A model generated the notes under the pieces. That model saw only the letters and a program-made list of their open reading frames with translations. It did not search any database and was not told the DNA's origin. Source: Streptomyces phaeolivaceus (GTDB lineage: Bacteria; Actinomycetota; Actinomycetes; Streptomycetales; Streptomycetaceae). From it: a DNA stretch of 64,000 bases. A program made the translations under genes and the position numbers. Below are positions 23,543-33,137 of this stretch, piece by piece. How positions within the stretch are numbered: position 1 is the first letter of the stretch; every line of letters starts with the position of its first letter. The stretch covers positions 4,464,001-4,528,000 of the forward strand of contig NZ_CP045096.1 of assembly GCF_009184865.1 (NCBI RefSeq), in the 5' to 3' direction.

Positions 23543-26500
23543 ATGACCGCGCCCAGCCCCCCTCGCCCACCGGGCGATCGCCCCGCCCTGCGCTCAGTCC
23601 TTCCCCTGCCCCTGGTGACCGCCCTGCTCGCCGCGGTCGCCGTCGGGGCCGCGGTCGCGTTCACCCCGCAGGCCGCGCGGCTGCCCGTCGCGGGCGGGGC
23701 GGGCGGGGCCGGGCTGCTGCTCACGGTGGCCGTCGCGGTCGCCGTGCACGCGCGCGTGTCGGTACGGCTGCTGCGCCACCGGCTGGACGCCGTCGCCCGG
23801 GACGCCGGTCTGCTGCTCCAGGAACGGGCCCGGCTGGCCGAGGAGTTCGCGCAGGAGAGGGGACGGCTGACCGAGGAGTTCGTACAGGAACGGGCCCGGA
23901 TCGCGGCCGACTTCGCACGGGAACGGGCCCGGCTGACCGCGGAGTCCGACCGCGAACGCGAACAGCTGTCCGACGAACGGGACCGTACGGCCGAGGAGAC
24001 CACCCAGGAACGGGTCCTGCTCACCGAACGCGCCAAGCAGGCCGAGACCGTCCGTACGGCCCTCCTCGCCGTCACCGCCAACGTGGCCGGCCGTATGCAG
24101 GCCCTCGCCACCGGCACCCTCGCCGATCTGCGGGCCATGGAGGAACGTCACGCCGACGAGGACGTCCTCGCCGACCTCCTCCACCTCGACCACCGCACCG
24201 CCCAGGCCGGGCGGCTGGCCGACTCCGTCGCCGTCCTCGCGGGCGCGCGCTCGGGCCGCCGCTGGGCGCGGCCGATCCCGATGGAGTCGATCCTGCGCGG
24301 CGCGATGGGCCGTATCGGCGCCTACCGCCGGGTCCGGCTGCACTCCTCCAGCGAGGCCGCCGTCGCCGGTCACGCCGCCGAGGGTGTCATGCACGCGCTC
24401 GCCGAACTCCTCGACAACGCGGCCAACTTCTCGCCGCCGACCGCCGAGGTCCATGTGTACGTCGAGGAGGTCCCCGCCGGCGCGATCATCTCCGTCGAGG
24501 ACTCGGGGCTCGTCATGAGCGACGTACAGCTCCGGCGCGCCGAACGCACCGTGTCCGGCGAGGCGGCCGACCTCACCCACCTCACCGGTACGCGCCTCGG
24601 CCTCGCCGTCGTCGGGCGTCTCGCCCGCAAGCACGGGCTGAGGATCTCCTTCCGGCCGTCCGCGCGCGGCGGCACAGGCGTGCTGATGCTCATCCCGCAG
24701 GACGTCCTGGCGAGCACGCTCCCGACGACGGCGCCTTCCACGCATTCCTCGCATTCCTCGCATTCCGCGACGGCACGGTCGGCGAACGCCGCCCCTTCCA
24801 CGGCCTCGGATTTCACGTCGGCATCGTCCCCGTCCGCGCCTTCCGCGCCTTCCGCGCCGGGGGCGTACGCTCCCGCGCAGCCGCCGCCGTACGCGGGTGT
24901 GCGCGCCCCGCGTGATCTGGACACCGAGCCGACGCCGACCCATGAGTTCCCGACGGACGCGCCCGTCGCGCCCGTGTCCGACCCGGTGGCCGACGCCTTG
25001 ATCGACTCCCTGTCCGGCTACCGGACCGGACCCCCGGCACCGGCCGACGCCTCGACCGCGACGCCGATGGGCCCCGCGACGAATTCGATGCCGGGTTCGT
25101 TGCCGGGTTCGTTGCCGGGTTCGTTGCCGGGTTCGTTGCCGGGTTCGTTGCCGGGTTCAACTTCGGATTCGGCGACGGGTTCGGCCGCAGGGGCTCCGAC
25201 GGGTTCTCCGGCGTACGGTTCCTCGCTGAGTTCCGAATTCGGCTCGGGCGGCCACGAGGACCCCGCCCCCTCCGACGCCCTCCCCCGGCGCCGCCGCGGC
25301 CAGTCACTCGCCGAGGCGGAGGCCCGCATCCAGGCGCAGGCCGCCGAGGCCGCCGCACGGACGGAACGGCCCGCCCGGCCCGCCGAGGACGCCAGCACCG
25401 GCGCCGTCCGCTTCAGCAGCTTCCGCCGGGCGGTACGGGGCACGAGCGGGCTGGACCAGGCGTTCGTCCAGGGAACGGCGACCGGGGACGACGCCTCCAC
25501 GGGCACGCCGCTTCCGCCGGCCGCGCCGGAGCCGTCCGCCGCCGTCGACCGCTACCACCCGGCCCCGGCCGCGCCGCCCGTACCGGACGCCGCCCTGGAA
25601 CCCGTACGGGATGCCGCTCCGCCCCCGGAGGCCGTACGGCAGCCGGAGTTGGAGCCGGCCCGGGAGTCCGAGTGGGGTGCCGTAGGAGCCATGGGGGGAT
25701 CACCGTGGCAGTCCGGGCCCGAGCCCGAGCCCGTACGGGAGACCGCGTGGGATCCCGGACCCGTGCACGAGACCGGCTGGGAGCCCGAGCCCGCGCGGGG
25801 ACGCGCCTGGGAACCGGCAGCCGCCGGGGAAGCGGCATGGACCTCGCAACCCGGCGAGGAGCCCGCGTGGACGCCGACACCCACCGAGGAACCGGCCTGG
25901 CAGCCGGGACCCGCCGGAGAGGCCAGCCCATGGGAACCCGGACCTGCCGGGGAAACCACCGTGGGGGGACCGGAACACGCCGGGGAAACCGCCGTATGGG
26001 ACGCGCGCGCCGCCGGAGAGACCTCCGCTTGGGAACCGGAACACGCCGGGGAAACCACCGCATGGGAACCTCGACCCACCGGAGAACCCGCCGCACGAGA
26101 CTCGCGACCCACCGGAGAACCCGCCGCACGAGACTCGCGACCCACCGGAGAACCCGCCGCACGAGACTCGCGACCCACCGGAGAACCCGCCGCACGAGAC
26201 TCGCGACCCACCGGAGAACCCGCCGCACGAGACTCGCGACCCACCGGAGAACCCGCCGCACGAGACTCGCGACCCACCGGGGAAACCGCCGCACGGGAAC
26301 CGCGACCCACCGGAGAACCCGGCGCATGGGAACCGGAACACGCCAGGGAAGCCGCCGCACGGAACCCGCGTCCCACCGGACAGACCACCCCATGGGAACC
26401 GCACCCCACCGGAGACCCCGCCGCATGGGAGCCGGAGACGGTGCGGGACCCGGTCGAGGACCCGGCGAAGGGCGCGGTCGGGGACGCGGCGTGGGAGGTG

Positions 26501-26773
26501 GATGCCTCGCGGGAGCTTTTGTGGGCGCCCGACCCCGTGCGGGAGGCGAAGTGGGAGCTCGACCCCGTACGGGAGCGGGAGCCTGCCTGGGAACCCGTAG
26601 GGGACACCCGCCCGGCCCCGGACGACGGCACCGCCTCCGCCGCCCCCTCCCACCCGGCGCCGGACCACGCCCCTGATCCGGACCCCGACCCCGACCCCGA
26701 CCCTGCCGACGAGCGGCCCCCCGCCCCGGACCCGCGCACGCACCCCCACCTGGAAGGCGACCCCACCCCATGA
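23543..26773 (+). CDS. cvnA: conservon histidine kinase-like protein CvnA with repeat-rich tail
   Basis: This 1076-residue membrane protein is the first gene of a cvn operon. Two hydrophobic segments lie near the N-terminus (VTALLAAVAVGAAVAF; LLLTVAVAVAVHA), then a coiled coil of EERARLAEEF-like heptads (about residues 92-170). A GHKL ATPase domain follows with HALAELLDNAANFSPP (N box, about residue 285) and GTRLGLAVVGRLARKHGLRI (about residue 348). Residues from about 395 onward are Pro/Ala/Ser linker and long tandem repeats, far longer than usual. No clear phosphoacceptor His box is seen. The start has GAGGA upstream. It overlaps cvnB by ATGA. Confidence 0.9.
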   Translation: MTAPSPPRPPGDRPALRSVLPLPLVTALLAAVAVGAAVAFTPQAARLPVAGGAGGAGLLLTVAVAVAVHARVSVRLLRHRLDAVARDAGLLLQERARLAEEFAQERGRLTEEFVQERARIAADFARERARLTAESDREREQLSDERDRTAEETTQERVLLTERAKQAETVRTALLAVTANVAGRMQALATGTLADLRAMEERHADEDVLADLLHLDHRTAQAGRLADSVAVLAGARSGRRWARPIPMESILRGAMGRIGAYRRVRLHSSSEAAVAGHAAEGVMHALAELLDNAANFSPPTAEVHVYVEEVPAGAIISVEDSGLVMSDVQLRRAERTVSGEAADLTHLTGTRLGLAVVGRLARKHGLRISFRPSARGGTGVLMLIPQDVLASTLPTTAPSTHSSHSSHSATARSANAAPSTASDFTSASSPSAPSAPSAPGAYAPAQPPPYAGVRAPRDLDTEPTPTHEFPTDAPVAPVSDPVADALIDSLSGYRTGPPAPADASTATPMGPATNSMPGSLPGSLPGSLPGSLPGSLPGSTSDSATGSAAGAPTGSPAYGSSLSSEFGSGGHEDPAPSDALPRRRRGQSLAEAEARIQAQAAEAAARTERPARPAEDASTGAVRFSSFRRAVRGTSGLDQAFVQGTATGDDASTGTPLPPAAPEPSAAVDRYHPAPAAPPVPDAALEPVRDAAPPPEAVRQPELEPARESEWGAVGAMGGSPWQSGPEPEPVRETAWDPGPVHETGWEPEPARGRAWEPAAAGEAAWTSQPGEEPAWTPTPTEEPAWQPGPAGEASPWEPGPAGETTVGGPEHAGETAVWDARAAGETSAWEPEHAGETTAWEPRPTGEPAARDSRPTGEPAARDSRPTGEPAARDSRPTGEPAARDSRPTGEPAARDSRPTGEPAARDSRPTGETAAREPRPTGEPGAWEPEHAREAAARNPRPTGQTTPWEPHPTGDPAAWEPETVRDPVEDPAKGAVGDAAWEVDASRELLWAPDPVREAKWELDPVREREPAWEPVGDTRPAPDDGTASAAPSHPAPDHAPDPDPDPDPDPADERPPAPDPRTHPHLEGDPTP
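25092..25158. repeat. 12-nt in-frame repeat in cvnA
   Basis: Five to six copies of GGGTTCGTTGCC encode a Pro-Gly-Ser-Leu repeat in the disordered tail of CvnA. Confidence 0.9.
26072..26269. repeat. six perfect 33-nt repeats in cvnA
   Basis: Six identical 33-bp units start at 26072, 26105, 26138, 26171, 26204 and 26237, encoding the 11-residue unit RPTGEPAARDS. Degenerate 11-residue copies with a Gly-Glu and Trp-Glu-Pro core (AGETTAWEPEH-like) continue on both sides from about 25740 to 26430. Perfect identity at DNA level indicates very recent expansion. Confidence 0.95.
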
Positions 26774-27276
26774 CCGGCACCGGCTTCGGCACCACCGCCG
26801 ACGACAGGCTCACCTGGCTCATGGAAGGACTGCTGGAACGCACTCCGGGCGCCCGGCACGCGCTCGTCCTCTCCCGGGACGGCCTACGGCTGTGCCGTAC
26901 GCCCGAGCTGTCCGTCGACCGGGCCGACCAGCTCGCCGCGATCGCCGCCGGCATCCAGTCGCTGTCCCACGGGGCGTCCCTGGAGTTCGGCGACGGCAGT
27001 GGGGGCGTGCGCTCGGCGATGGCGGAGTTCCACGGCGGGGTGCTGCTCATCGTGGAGGCGGGCGAGGGCGCGCACCTGGCCGTCGTGACGGACGAGGAGG
27101 CGGACGCCGGGCTCGTCGGCCACAACATGAGCGAGCTGGTCGAACAGCTGGGCGAGCACCTGAGCGCGAAGCCACGCCGCCCGGGGGACCCGGCCACCGG
27201 CACGACCACGACCACGACCACAACCACGGCTACGACGACGACCGCCGCTACGGCTCTGGCGCCCCGTACGTCATGA
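26770..27276 (+). CDS. cvnB: conservon Roadblock/LC7 protein CvnB
   Basis: This 168-residue Roadblock/LC7-fold protein is the usual second cvn gene: LTWLMEGLLERTPGARHALV, LVLSRDGLRLCR, ADQLAAIAAGIQSLSHGASL and GEGAHLAVVTDEEADAGLVG. In the conservon model it partners a small GTPase as an MglB-like regulator. The C-terminus adds an unusual poly-Thr run. It overlaps both neighbours (ATGA), so the operon is tightly coupled. Confidence 0.92.
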   Translation: MTGTGFGTTADDRLTWLMEGLLERTPGARHALVLSRDGLRLCRTPELSVDRADQLAAIAAGIQSLSHGASLEFGDGSGGVRSAMAEFHGGVLLIVEAGEGAHLAVVTDEEADAGLVGHNMSELVEQLGEHLSAKPRRPGDPATGTTTTTTTTTATTTTAATALAPRTS

Positions 27277-27620
27277 GCCGGCCCGGCAGGGACGACCTGC
27301 CCGACCGGCTGTACACGCTCACCGGGGGGCGCAGCCGCTCCGCGCCCGGGACGCCGTTCGACCTGGTGACGCTGGTGGTCGCGGAGAGCCAGCCGGCGCC
27401 GGGCATGCAGTCGGAGCATGTGGCGATCCTGCGGCTGACGGAGCGGCCGACGGCGGTGGTGGAGATCGCCGCCCAGCTGCGGCTGCCGGTGAGCATCACG
27501 AAGGTGCTGCTCTCCGACCTCCTCACGGCGGGCCGGGTCAGCGCCCGGCATCCGAACCAGGCCACGCTGGTCGATCTGGACACTCTGGAGCAGGTGCTAG
27601 TTGGACTTCGCAATCTCTGA
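27273..27620 (+). CDS. cvnC: conservon DUF742 protein CvnC
   Basis: This 115-residue protein has the DUF742 hallmarks: RLYTLTGGRSRSAPGTPFDL near the N-terminus, then a winged-helix-like region with AILRLTERPTAVVEIAAQL, LPVSITKVLLSDLLTAGRVS and the C-terminal TLEQVLVGLRNL. The start codon ATG 27273 overlaps the cvnB stop. The last 20 nt overlap the P450 start, the position where cvnD normally begins. It probably links the kinase-like protein to the other conservon members. Confidence 0.92.
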   Translation: MSRPGRDDLPDRLYTLTGGRSRSAPGTPFDLVTLVVAESQPAPGMQSEHVAILRLTERPTAVVEIAAQLRLPVSITKVLLSDLLTAGRVSARHPNQATLVDLDTLEQVLVGLRNL

Positions 27621-28893
27621 GACCGGCGACGGCCACGCGGCGCCCCTGCCCGAGCCCGCCCCCGAGCTCTCCTACGGGCCCGCGCCCGTACCTCTCTTCG
27701 GCGCGCGTTTCCGGGGTGAACCCGCTTCCCTGTACCGGGAGTTGCGGCGGGAGCACGGGGAGGTGGTGCCCGTGCTGCTCGACGGGGACGTACCGGCGTG
27801 GCTGGTGCTCGGCTATCGGGAGCTGCACCAGGTGACGAGTGATCCGGAACTGTTCAGCCGGGACTCCGCGCGGTGGAACCAGTGGCCGCGCATTCCGGCC
27901 GACTGGCCGCTGCTTCCGGTGATCAGCCCGGAGCAGCCGTCGGTCCTCGGCACGGTCGGTGAACGGCACCGGCAGCGGGCCGCGCTGATCGAGGAGGCGC
28001 TGGAGGCGGTGGAGCCGCTCGAACTGCGCGGTCATGTCGAGCGGTTCGCCGACGAGCTGATCGACGGGGTGTGCGGGGTGGGCGCGGCCGATCTGGTGGG
28101 GCAGTTCGCGGCGCCGCTGCCCGTACGGGTCCTGGCGCATCTCTTCGGCTTCCGGGAGGAGCACGGTCCCGGGCTGGTGGCGGCGCTCAACGACATCCTC
28201 GACGGCCAGGACCGGGCGATGGCGGCCGAGGGGTATCTGCGGACGGCGATGGCCCGGCTGGTGGCGGAGCGGCGGCAGCAGCCCGGGGACGACGTCGTCT
28301 CACGGCTGCTGGCGAACGCGCGGGCGTACGAGGTGACCGTCGAGGAGGTCACCCATGACGTGATGGTGATGCTGGCGGTGGGGCACCAGCCGACGGCGGA
28401 CTGGATCGGCAACTCGCTGCGGCTGATGCTGACGGACCAGCGGTTCGCGGCGTCGCTGTTCGGGGGGCGCAGCAGTGTGGCCGAGGCGATGAACGAGGTG
28501 CTGTGGGAGGACACGCCGATCCAGAACATGGCCGGTCGTTGGACGGCCCGGGACACCCGGCTCGGCGGGCGGGTCCTCCGTGCGGGTGATCTCGTCATCC
28601 TCGGGCTCCAGGGCGCCAACTCCGACCCCCGCGTCCGCACGCACGGCTCCGCGCTCACCGGTGGCAACAACGCGCACTTCTCCTTCGGCCACGGCGACCA
28701 CCGCTGTCCCTTCCCGGCCCAGGAGACGGCCGAGGTCATCGCCCGTACGGGCATCGAGGTCGTCCTCGACCGCCTCCCGGACTTGGACCTCGCGATCCCC
28801 CCGACGTCCCTGACCCGCCGCGCCTCACCCTGGCTGCGGGGGTTGGTGGAACTGCCGGTGCGCTTCACACCGGGGCCGGCCCGCGGGGCTTGA
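27601..28893 (+). CDS. conservon cytochrome P450, CYP157-like, lacking the ExxR Arg
   Basis: This 430-residue P450 (TTG start overlapping cvnC) has the heme-binding motif FSFGHGDHRCPF with Cys about 369 and an I-helix VMVMLAVGHQPTADWIGNSL with Thr about 265. The K-helix, where P450s carry ExxR, reads EAMNEVLWEDTP, so the Arg is replaced by Trp (E299-V-L-W302). CYP157C1 of S. coelicolor is a known P450 without ExxR, and CYP157 genes sit in conservons, so this is probably a CYP157 member. The first residues, LDFAIS, resemble the start of CvnD GTPases (MDFASS, from memory). No redox partner is encoded nearby. Substrate unknown. Confidence 0.9.
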   Translation: MDFAISETGDGHAAPLPEPAPELSYGPAPVPLFGARFRGEPASLYRELRREHGEVVPVLLDGDVPAWLVLGYRELHQVTSDPELFSRDSARWNQWPRIPADWPLLPVISPEQPSVLGTVGERHRQRAALIEEALEAVEPLELRGHVERFADELIDGVCGVGAADLVGQFAAPLPVRVLAHLFGFREEHGPGLVAALNDILDGQDRAMAAEGYLRTAMARLVAERRQQPGDDVVSRLLANARAYEVTVEEVTHDVMVMLAVGHQPTADWIGNSLRLMLTDQRFAASLFGGRSSVAEAMNEVLWEDTPIQNMAGRWTARDTRLGGRVLRAGDLVILGLQGANSDPRVRTHGSALTGGNNAHFSFGHGDHRCPFPAQETAEVIARTGIEVVLDRLPDLDLAIPPTSLTRRASPWLRGLVELPVRFTPGPARGA

Positions 28894-28926
28894 ACGGGTG
28901 TTCGTCCGGCCCCTGGGTTGTGTTTC

Positions 28927-30268
<1,342 letters not shown>

Positions 30269-30299
30269 CACCGTCCCGAACACCTTCTCGTACGACATC

Positions 30300-30333
30300 G
30301 AGGGGCGCCCGGCGCAGCCGCCGGGCGCCCCTC
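30300..30333 (+). terminator. serC terminator hairpin
   Basis: A 14-bp stem (GAGGGGCGCCCGGC with GCCGGGCGCCCCTC) and a short GCAGCC-type loop lie 31 nt after the serC stop. There is no T-run, as is usual in Streptomyces. Confidence 0.8.
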
Positions 30334-30394
30334 GTGTGTCGCACTCGCCCCTCGTGTGTCGCACTCGGCCCTCGCGTGTCGCACTCGGCCCTCA
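30329..30394. repeat. 20-nt tandem repeat after serC
   Basis: Three copies of a unit built around CTCGTGTGTCGCACTCGSCC, the last with CGCGTG, follow directly on the terminator stem. Confidence 0.85.
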
Positions 30395-30501
30395 AGTCGC
30401 CGATTCCCCGGACCGGTTGGGCCGGGCGCGTCCCGGCCGCGTCACCCGCGCAACCTCTTTCGGAGCAATCTGTACGACAACTTGACCCACAACCCCATTT
30501 C

Positions 30502-30516
30502 GAGACACAATGTCTC
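30502..30516. promoter_or_regulatory. palindrome GAGACA-CAA-TGTCTC
   Basis: A perfect 15-bp interrupted palindrome lies 104 nt upstream of the small secreted protein's start, in a promoter-sized gap of lower GC. No regulator is encoded next to it. Confidence 0.45.
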
Positions 30517-30619
30517 ACATTCGGCTCGGCGGGCCGGTCGAAACGTGCCACTTCGGCTACGGGGTCCGCCGCGCACGACGTACACATCCTTCCGGCAACG
30601 CACAGATGTGGAGAGGCAG

Positions 30620-30913
30620 ATGTCTTCCGAAACCACGAAGAGACATGGATCGAAGATGCGGCGAGGAGGGGCGGTCGCGGTACTCATAGCGACCGTTGCC
30701 GCGCTGGTCAGCGTGTCCACGCCGGCGCAGGCCCGCGATCAGTACATCATGTACGGCCCCACCCGCCCCACCAACGGCACCAACTTCAACCCTGACATCC
30801 AGGCCCTGATGAAGGAATGCACCAGCAGGGACTACCAGGTCACGAACTCGGGAGTCGTCCCCTACGACGGCGGTTCGCGCGCCTACATCTGGTGCGCGTC
30901 CAAGCGCGGCTGA
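30620..30913 (+). CDS. small secreted protein (97 aa, about 60 after cleavage)
   Basis: The start MSSETTKRHGSKM has GGAGAGG upstream. A Sec signal follows: basic MRRGGA, hydrophobic VAVLIATVAALVSVS, and an Ala-x-Ala site in TPAQA. The mature part, RDQYIMYGPTRPTNGTNFNP onward, contains two Cys (KECTSRDYQ and WCASKRG) that could form a disulfide. No family recognised. Confidence 0.75.
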   Translation: MSSETTKRHGSKMRRGGAVAVLIATVAALVSVSTPAQARDQYIMYGPTRPTNGTNFNPDIQALMKECTSRDYQVTNSGVVPYDGGSRAYIWCASKRG

Positions 30914-31004
30914 CAGTCCGGCTCCACGGCGGCACGCGCCACGGACGCGCACCGACCCCCGTGTCGCTCTCGCGCCGCACCCCCCACACAGCCGGACAAC
31001 GCGC

Positions 31005-31133
31005 TCACGCCCACGGCACCTCCTCCGCCATGCGTACGGAGACGTGGAGCAGCGCCATCGCGTCGATGACGAGCATCGTGACCCACTCGACCAGGGCCGG
31101 CGGCAGGTCGAGCGCGGCGGAATGCGGCAGCAA
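31005..31133 (-). CDS. possible small ORF or transposase-end remnant (42 aa)
   Basis: A TTG codon with AGGAG 5 nt upstream opens a 42-residue frame beginning LPHSAALDLPPALVEWVTML. This start is faintly like the N-terminus of some IS5-type transposases, but the rest (ending AEEVPWA) is not, and no further transposase sequence or terminal repeats are visible. It is the only plausible coding signal in the 367-nt gap between 30914 and 31280. Confidence 0.3.
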   Translation of the reverse strand: MLPHSAALDLPPALVEWVTMLVIDAMALLHVSVRMAEEVPWA

Positions 31134-31280
31134 CGCGGCTCCTGTGCCCGTCGGTCGAGACGTCGGACGCCTCCCCCCACAGCACAGGAACCTCCTGCGT
31201 TGCGCGCACCACCCGAGTCACCCGAGTCACCCGACCAGTGGCCACACCGAAAGGCCCGTCGATCAGCCCGTCGGCCGTAC

Positions 31281-32900
31281 TCAGCCGCGGAAGCCGAGTA
31301 TCCCGTGCAGGGTGGCGCCGCTGGTCGCGGTCGGTCCCTGTGTCGAGTTCAGCGTCGACTGCGCCGAAGCCTCCTGCGCGGCGGCCGGCTTCGGGTCGGC
31401 CGGCTTCTCGCAGGTGGCGTCGACCGTGCCCTTGCCGCGCGGCACCTTGCCGTTGGTGAGGTAGGTGGCCAGGTGCTTGTCGAGGCAGCTGTTGCCGCTC
31501 AGCGAGATGCCGTGGTTGCCGCCGCCCTGCTCGACGACCAGGCTGGAGTTCTTGAGCAGCTTGTGGACGGTGACACCACCCTGGTACGGGGTGGCCGCGT
31601 CGTCCGTCGCCTGGAACAGCAGCGTCGGCGGGAGCTTGGAGTTGGCGACGTTCACCGGCTTCAGGGACTTGGTCGGCCAGAACGCGCACGGCGCGTTGTA
31701 CCAGGCGTTGTTCCAGGCCATGAACGGCGCCTTCTTGTGGACCGCCCAGTTGTCCTTGGTCCACTTCTTCCAGTCGCGCGACCAGGACGCGTCACGGCAC
31801 TGCACCGAGGTGTAGATGCTGTAGCCGTTGTCACCGGAGGAGTCGATGGCGGCGAAGTTCTCGTACGTCTCGACCAGCGGGTCGGCGTCCTTGTCGTTCA
31901 CATAGGCCGCGAACGCCTCGGCGAGGAACGGCCAGTAGCCGTTGTAGTAGCCGCCCGGGATGAACGTGTCCTCCAGCTCGGAGGCGCCCACCTTGCCGCC
32001 CGCCGGCTTCTTGGCGAGGGCCGCGCGCATGGCGTACCACTTGGCCTCGATCTTCTTCGGATCGGTGCCGAGCTTGTACGTGGAGTTGTACTTGGCGACC
32101 CACTTCGTGAACGCCTTGTGGCGCTTGTCGAAGGCGTAGTCCTGGTCGAGGTTGTCCTCGTACCAGACGCCGGTCGGGTCGACGATCGAGTCCAGCACCA
32201 GACGCCGTACGCGCGTCGGGTAGAGCTTGGCGTAGACCGCGCCCAGGTACGTGCCGTACGAGTAACCGAAGTAGTTGATCTTCTTCGCGCCGAGGGCCTT
32301 GCGGATCGACTCCAGGTCCTTCGCGGCGCTGATCGTGTTGACGTACGGCAGCACGTCCTTGTACTTCGTGCCGCAGGCCTTGGCGAAGGACTGGGCGCGC
32401 GAGACGTTCGCCTTCTCGATCGCGGCGGTGCTGGGCACCGAGTCCGGGCGCACGGGGTCGAAGTAACCCGGCTTGCAGTTCAGGGCGGGCTTGCTCTCGC
32501 CCACGCCGCGCGGGTCGAAACCGATGACGTCGTACTGCGCCGCCACCTTCTTCGGCAGCGAGGACGCGACGAACGAGGCCAGACCGGTGCCGCTGCCGCC
32601 GGGGCCGCCCGGGTTGACCAGCAGCGGGCCCTGGTACGTCTTCGAGGTGTGCGGTACGCGGGTCAGCGCCAGCGTGATCTTCTTCCCGCTCGGCTTCGCG
32701 TAGTCGAGCGGAACCTTCACCGACGCGCACTGCAGCGTCGGGGAGTTGTCCGTGGCGCACTTCTTCCAGGCGACCTTCGCGGCGGCGGCCTGGACGGTGT
32801 TGCTCGCGGCGGACGCCCCGCTGGCATTGGCGGGAACGGCACTGACCGTCCCGGCCAGGACCACGATGGCACCGCTCAACACGGCTGCGCTTCTTCTCAT
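31281..32900 (-). CDS. secreted tripeptidyl aminopeptidase-like alpha/beta hydrolase (Tap family)
   Basis: This 539-residue exported hydrolase has a Sec signal (MRRSAAVLSGAIVVLAGTVS, cleavage near SAVPANA) and the Tap/SlpD-type fold. Visible features are CASVKVPLDYAKPSGKKITL, oxyanion LLVNPGGPGGSGTG, YDVIGFDPRGVGESKP, the serine elbow NYFGYSYGTYLGAV, a late Asp in LLFQATDDAATPYQGG, and the His in VVEQGGGNHGIS. Streptomyces Tap proteins remove N-terminal tripeptides from secreted proteins. I chose ATG 32900, 6 nt from GAGAG, over the ATG two codons upstream. Confidence 0.93.
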   Translation of the reverse strand: MRRSAAVLSGAIVVLAGTVSAVPANASGASAASNTVQAAAAKVAWKKCATDNSPTLQCASVKVPLDYAKPSGKKITLALTRVPHTSKTYQGPLLVNPGGPGGSGTGLASFVASSLPKKVAAQYDVIGFDPRGVGESKPALNCKPGYFDPVRPDSVPSTAAIEKANVSRAQSFAKACGTKYKDVLPYVNTISAAKDLESIRKALGAKKINYFGYSYGTYLGAVYAKLYPTRVRRLVLDSIVDPTGVWYEDNLDQDYAFDKRHKAFTKWVAKYNSTYKLGTDPKKIEAKWYAMRAALAKKPAGGKVGASELEDTFIPGGYYNGYWPFLAEAFAAYVNDKDADPLVETYENFAAIDSSGDNGYSIYTSVQCRDASWSRDWKKWTKDNWAVHKKAPFMAWNNAWYNAPCAFWPTKSLKPVNVANSKLPPTLLFQATDDAATPYQGGVTVHKLLKNSSLVVEQGGGNHGISLSGNSCLDKHLATYLTNGKVPRGKGTVDATCEKPADPKPAAAQEASAQSTLNSTQGPTATSGATLHGILGFRG

Positions 32901-33068
32901 AGACATCTCTCAGAACGATGAGGGGGGTTCAGGTCCGCGAGGTACGCGGCCCGTGCCGCATGGTTCCGGATGAACCCGCCACACAAGCACTCATTAGACG
33001 AAGACTTGACCGAATTGAGTCATGGGATCCACTCAAGAACTTCACAGAACGGTGCACTTGAATCGATC

Positions 33069-33122
33069 CGGGCACCGGGCACCGGGCACCGGGACACCGG
33101 GAACCGGGACACCGGACACCGG
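33069..33122. repeat. GGGCACC/GGGACACC tandem array
   Basis: A run of CGGGCAC and CCGGGACAC units lies in the promoter gap before the BtrH_N gene, directly upstream of its ribosome binding site. Confidence 0.75.
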
Positions 33123-33137
33123 GACGGGGGAGGGAGA

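Noticed and set aside
26072..26269. Regular 33-bp repeats that might be taken for a CRISPR array
   Set aside because: The units are contiguous with no spacers, are in frame inside cvnA, and no cas genes are present.
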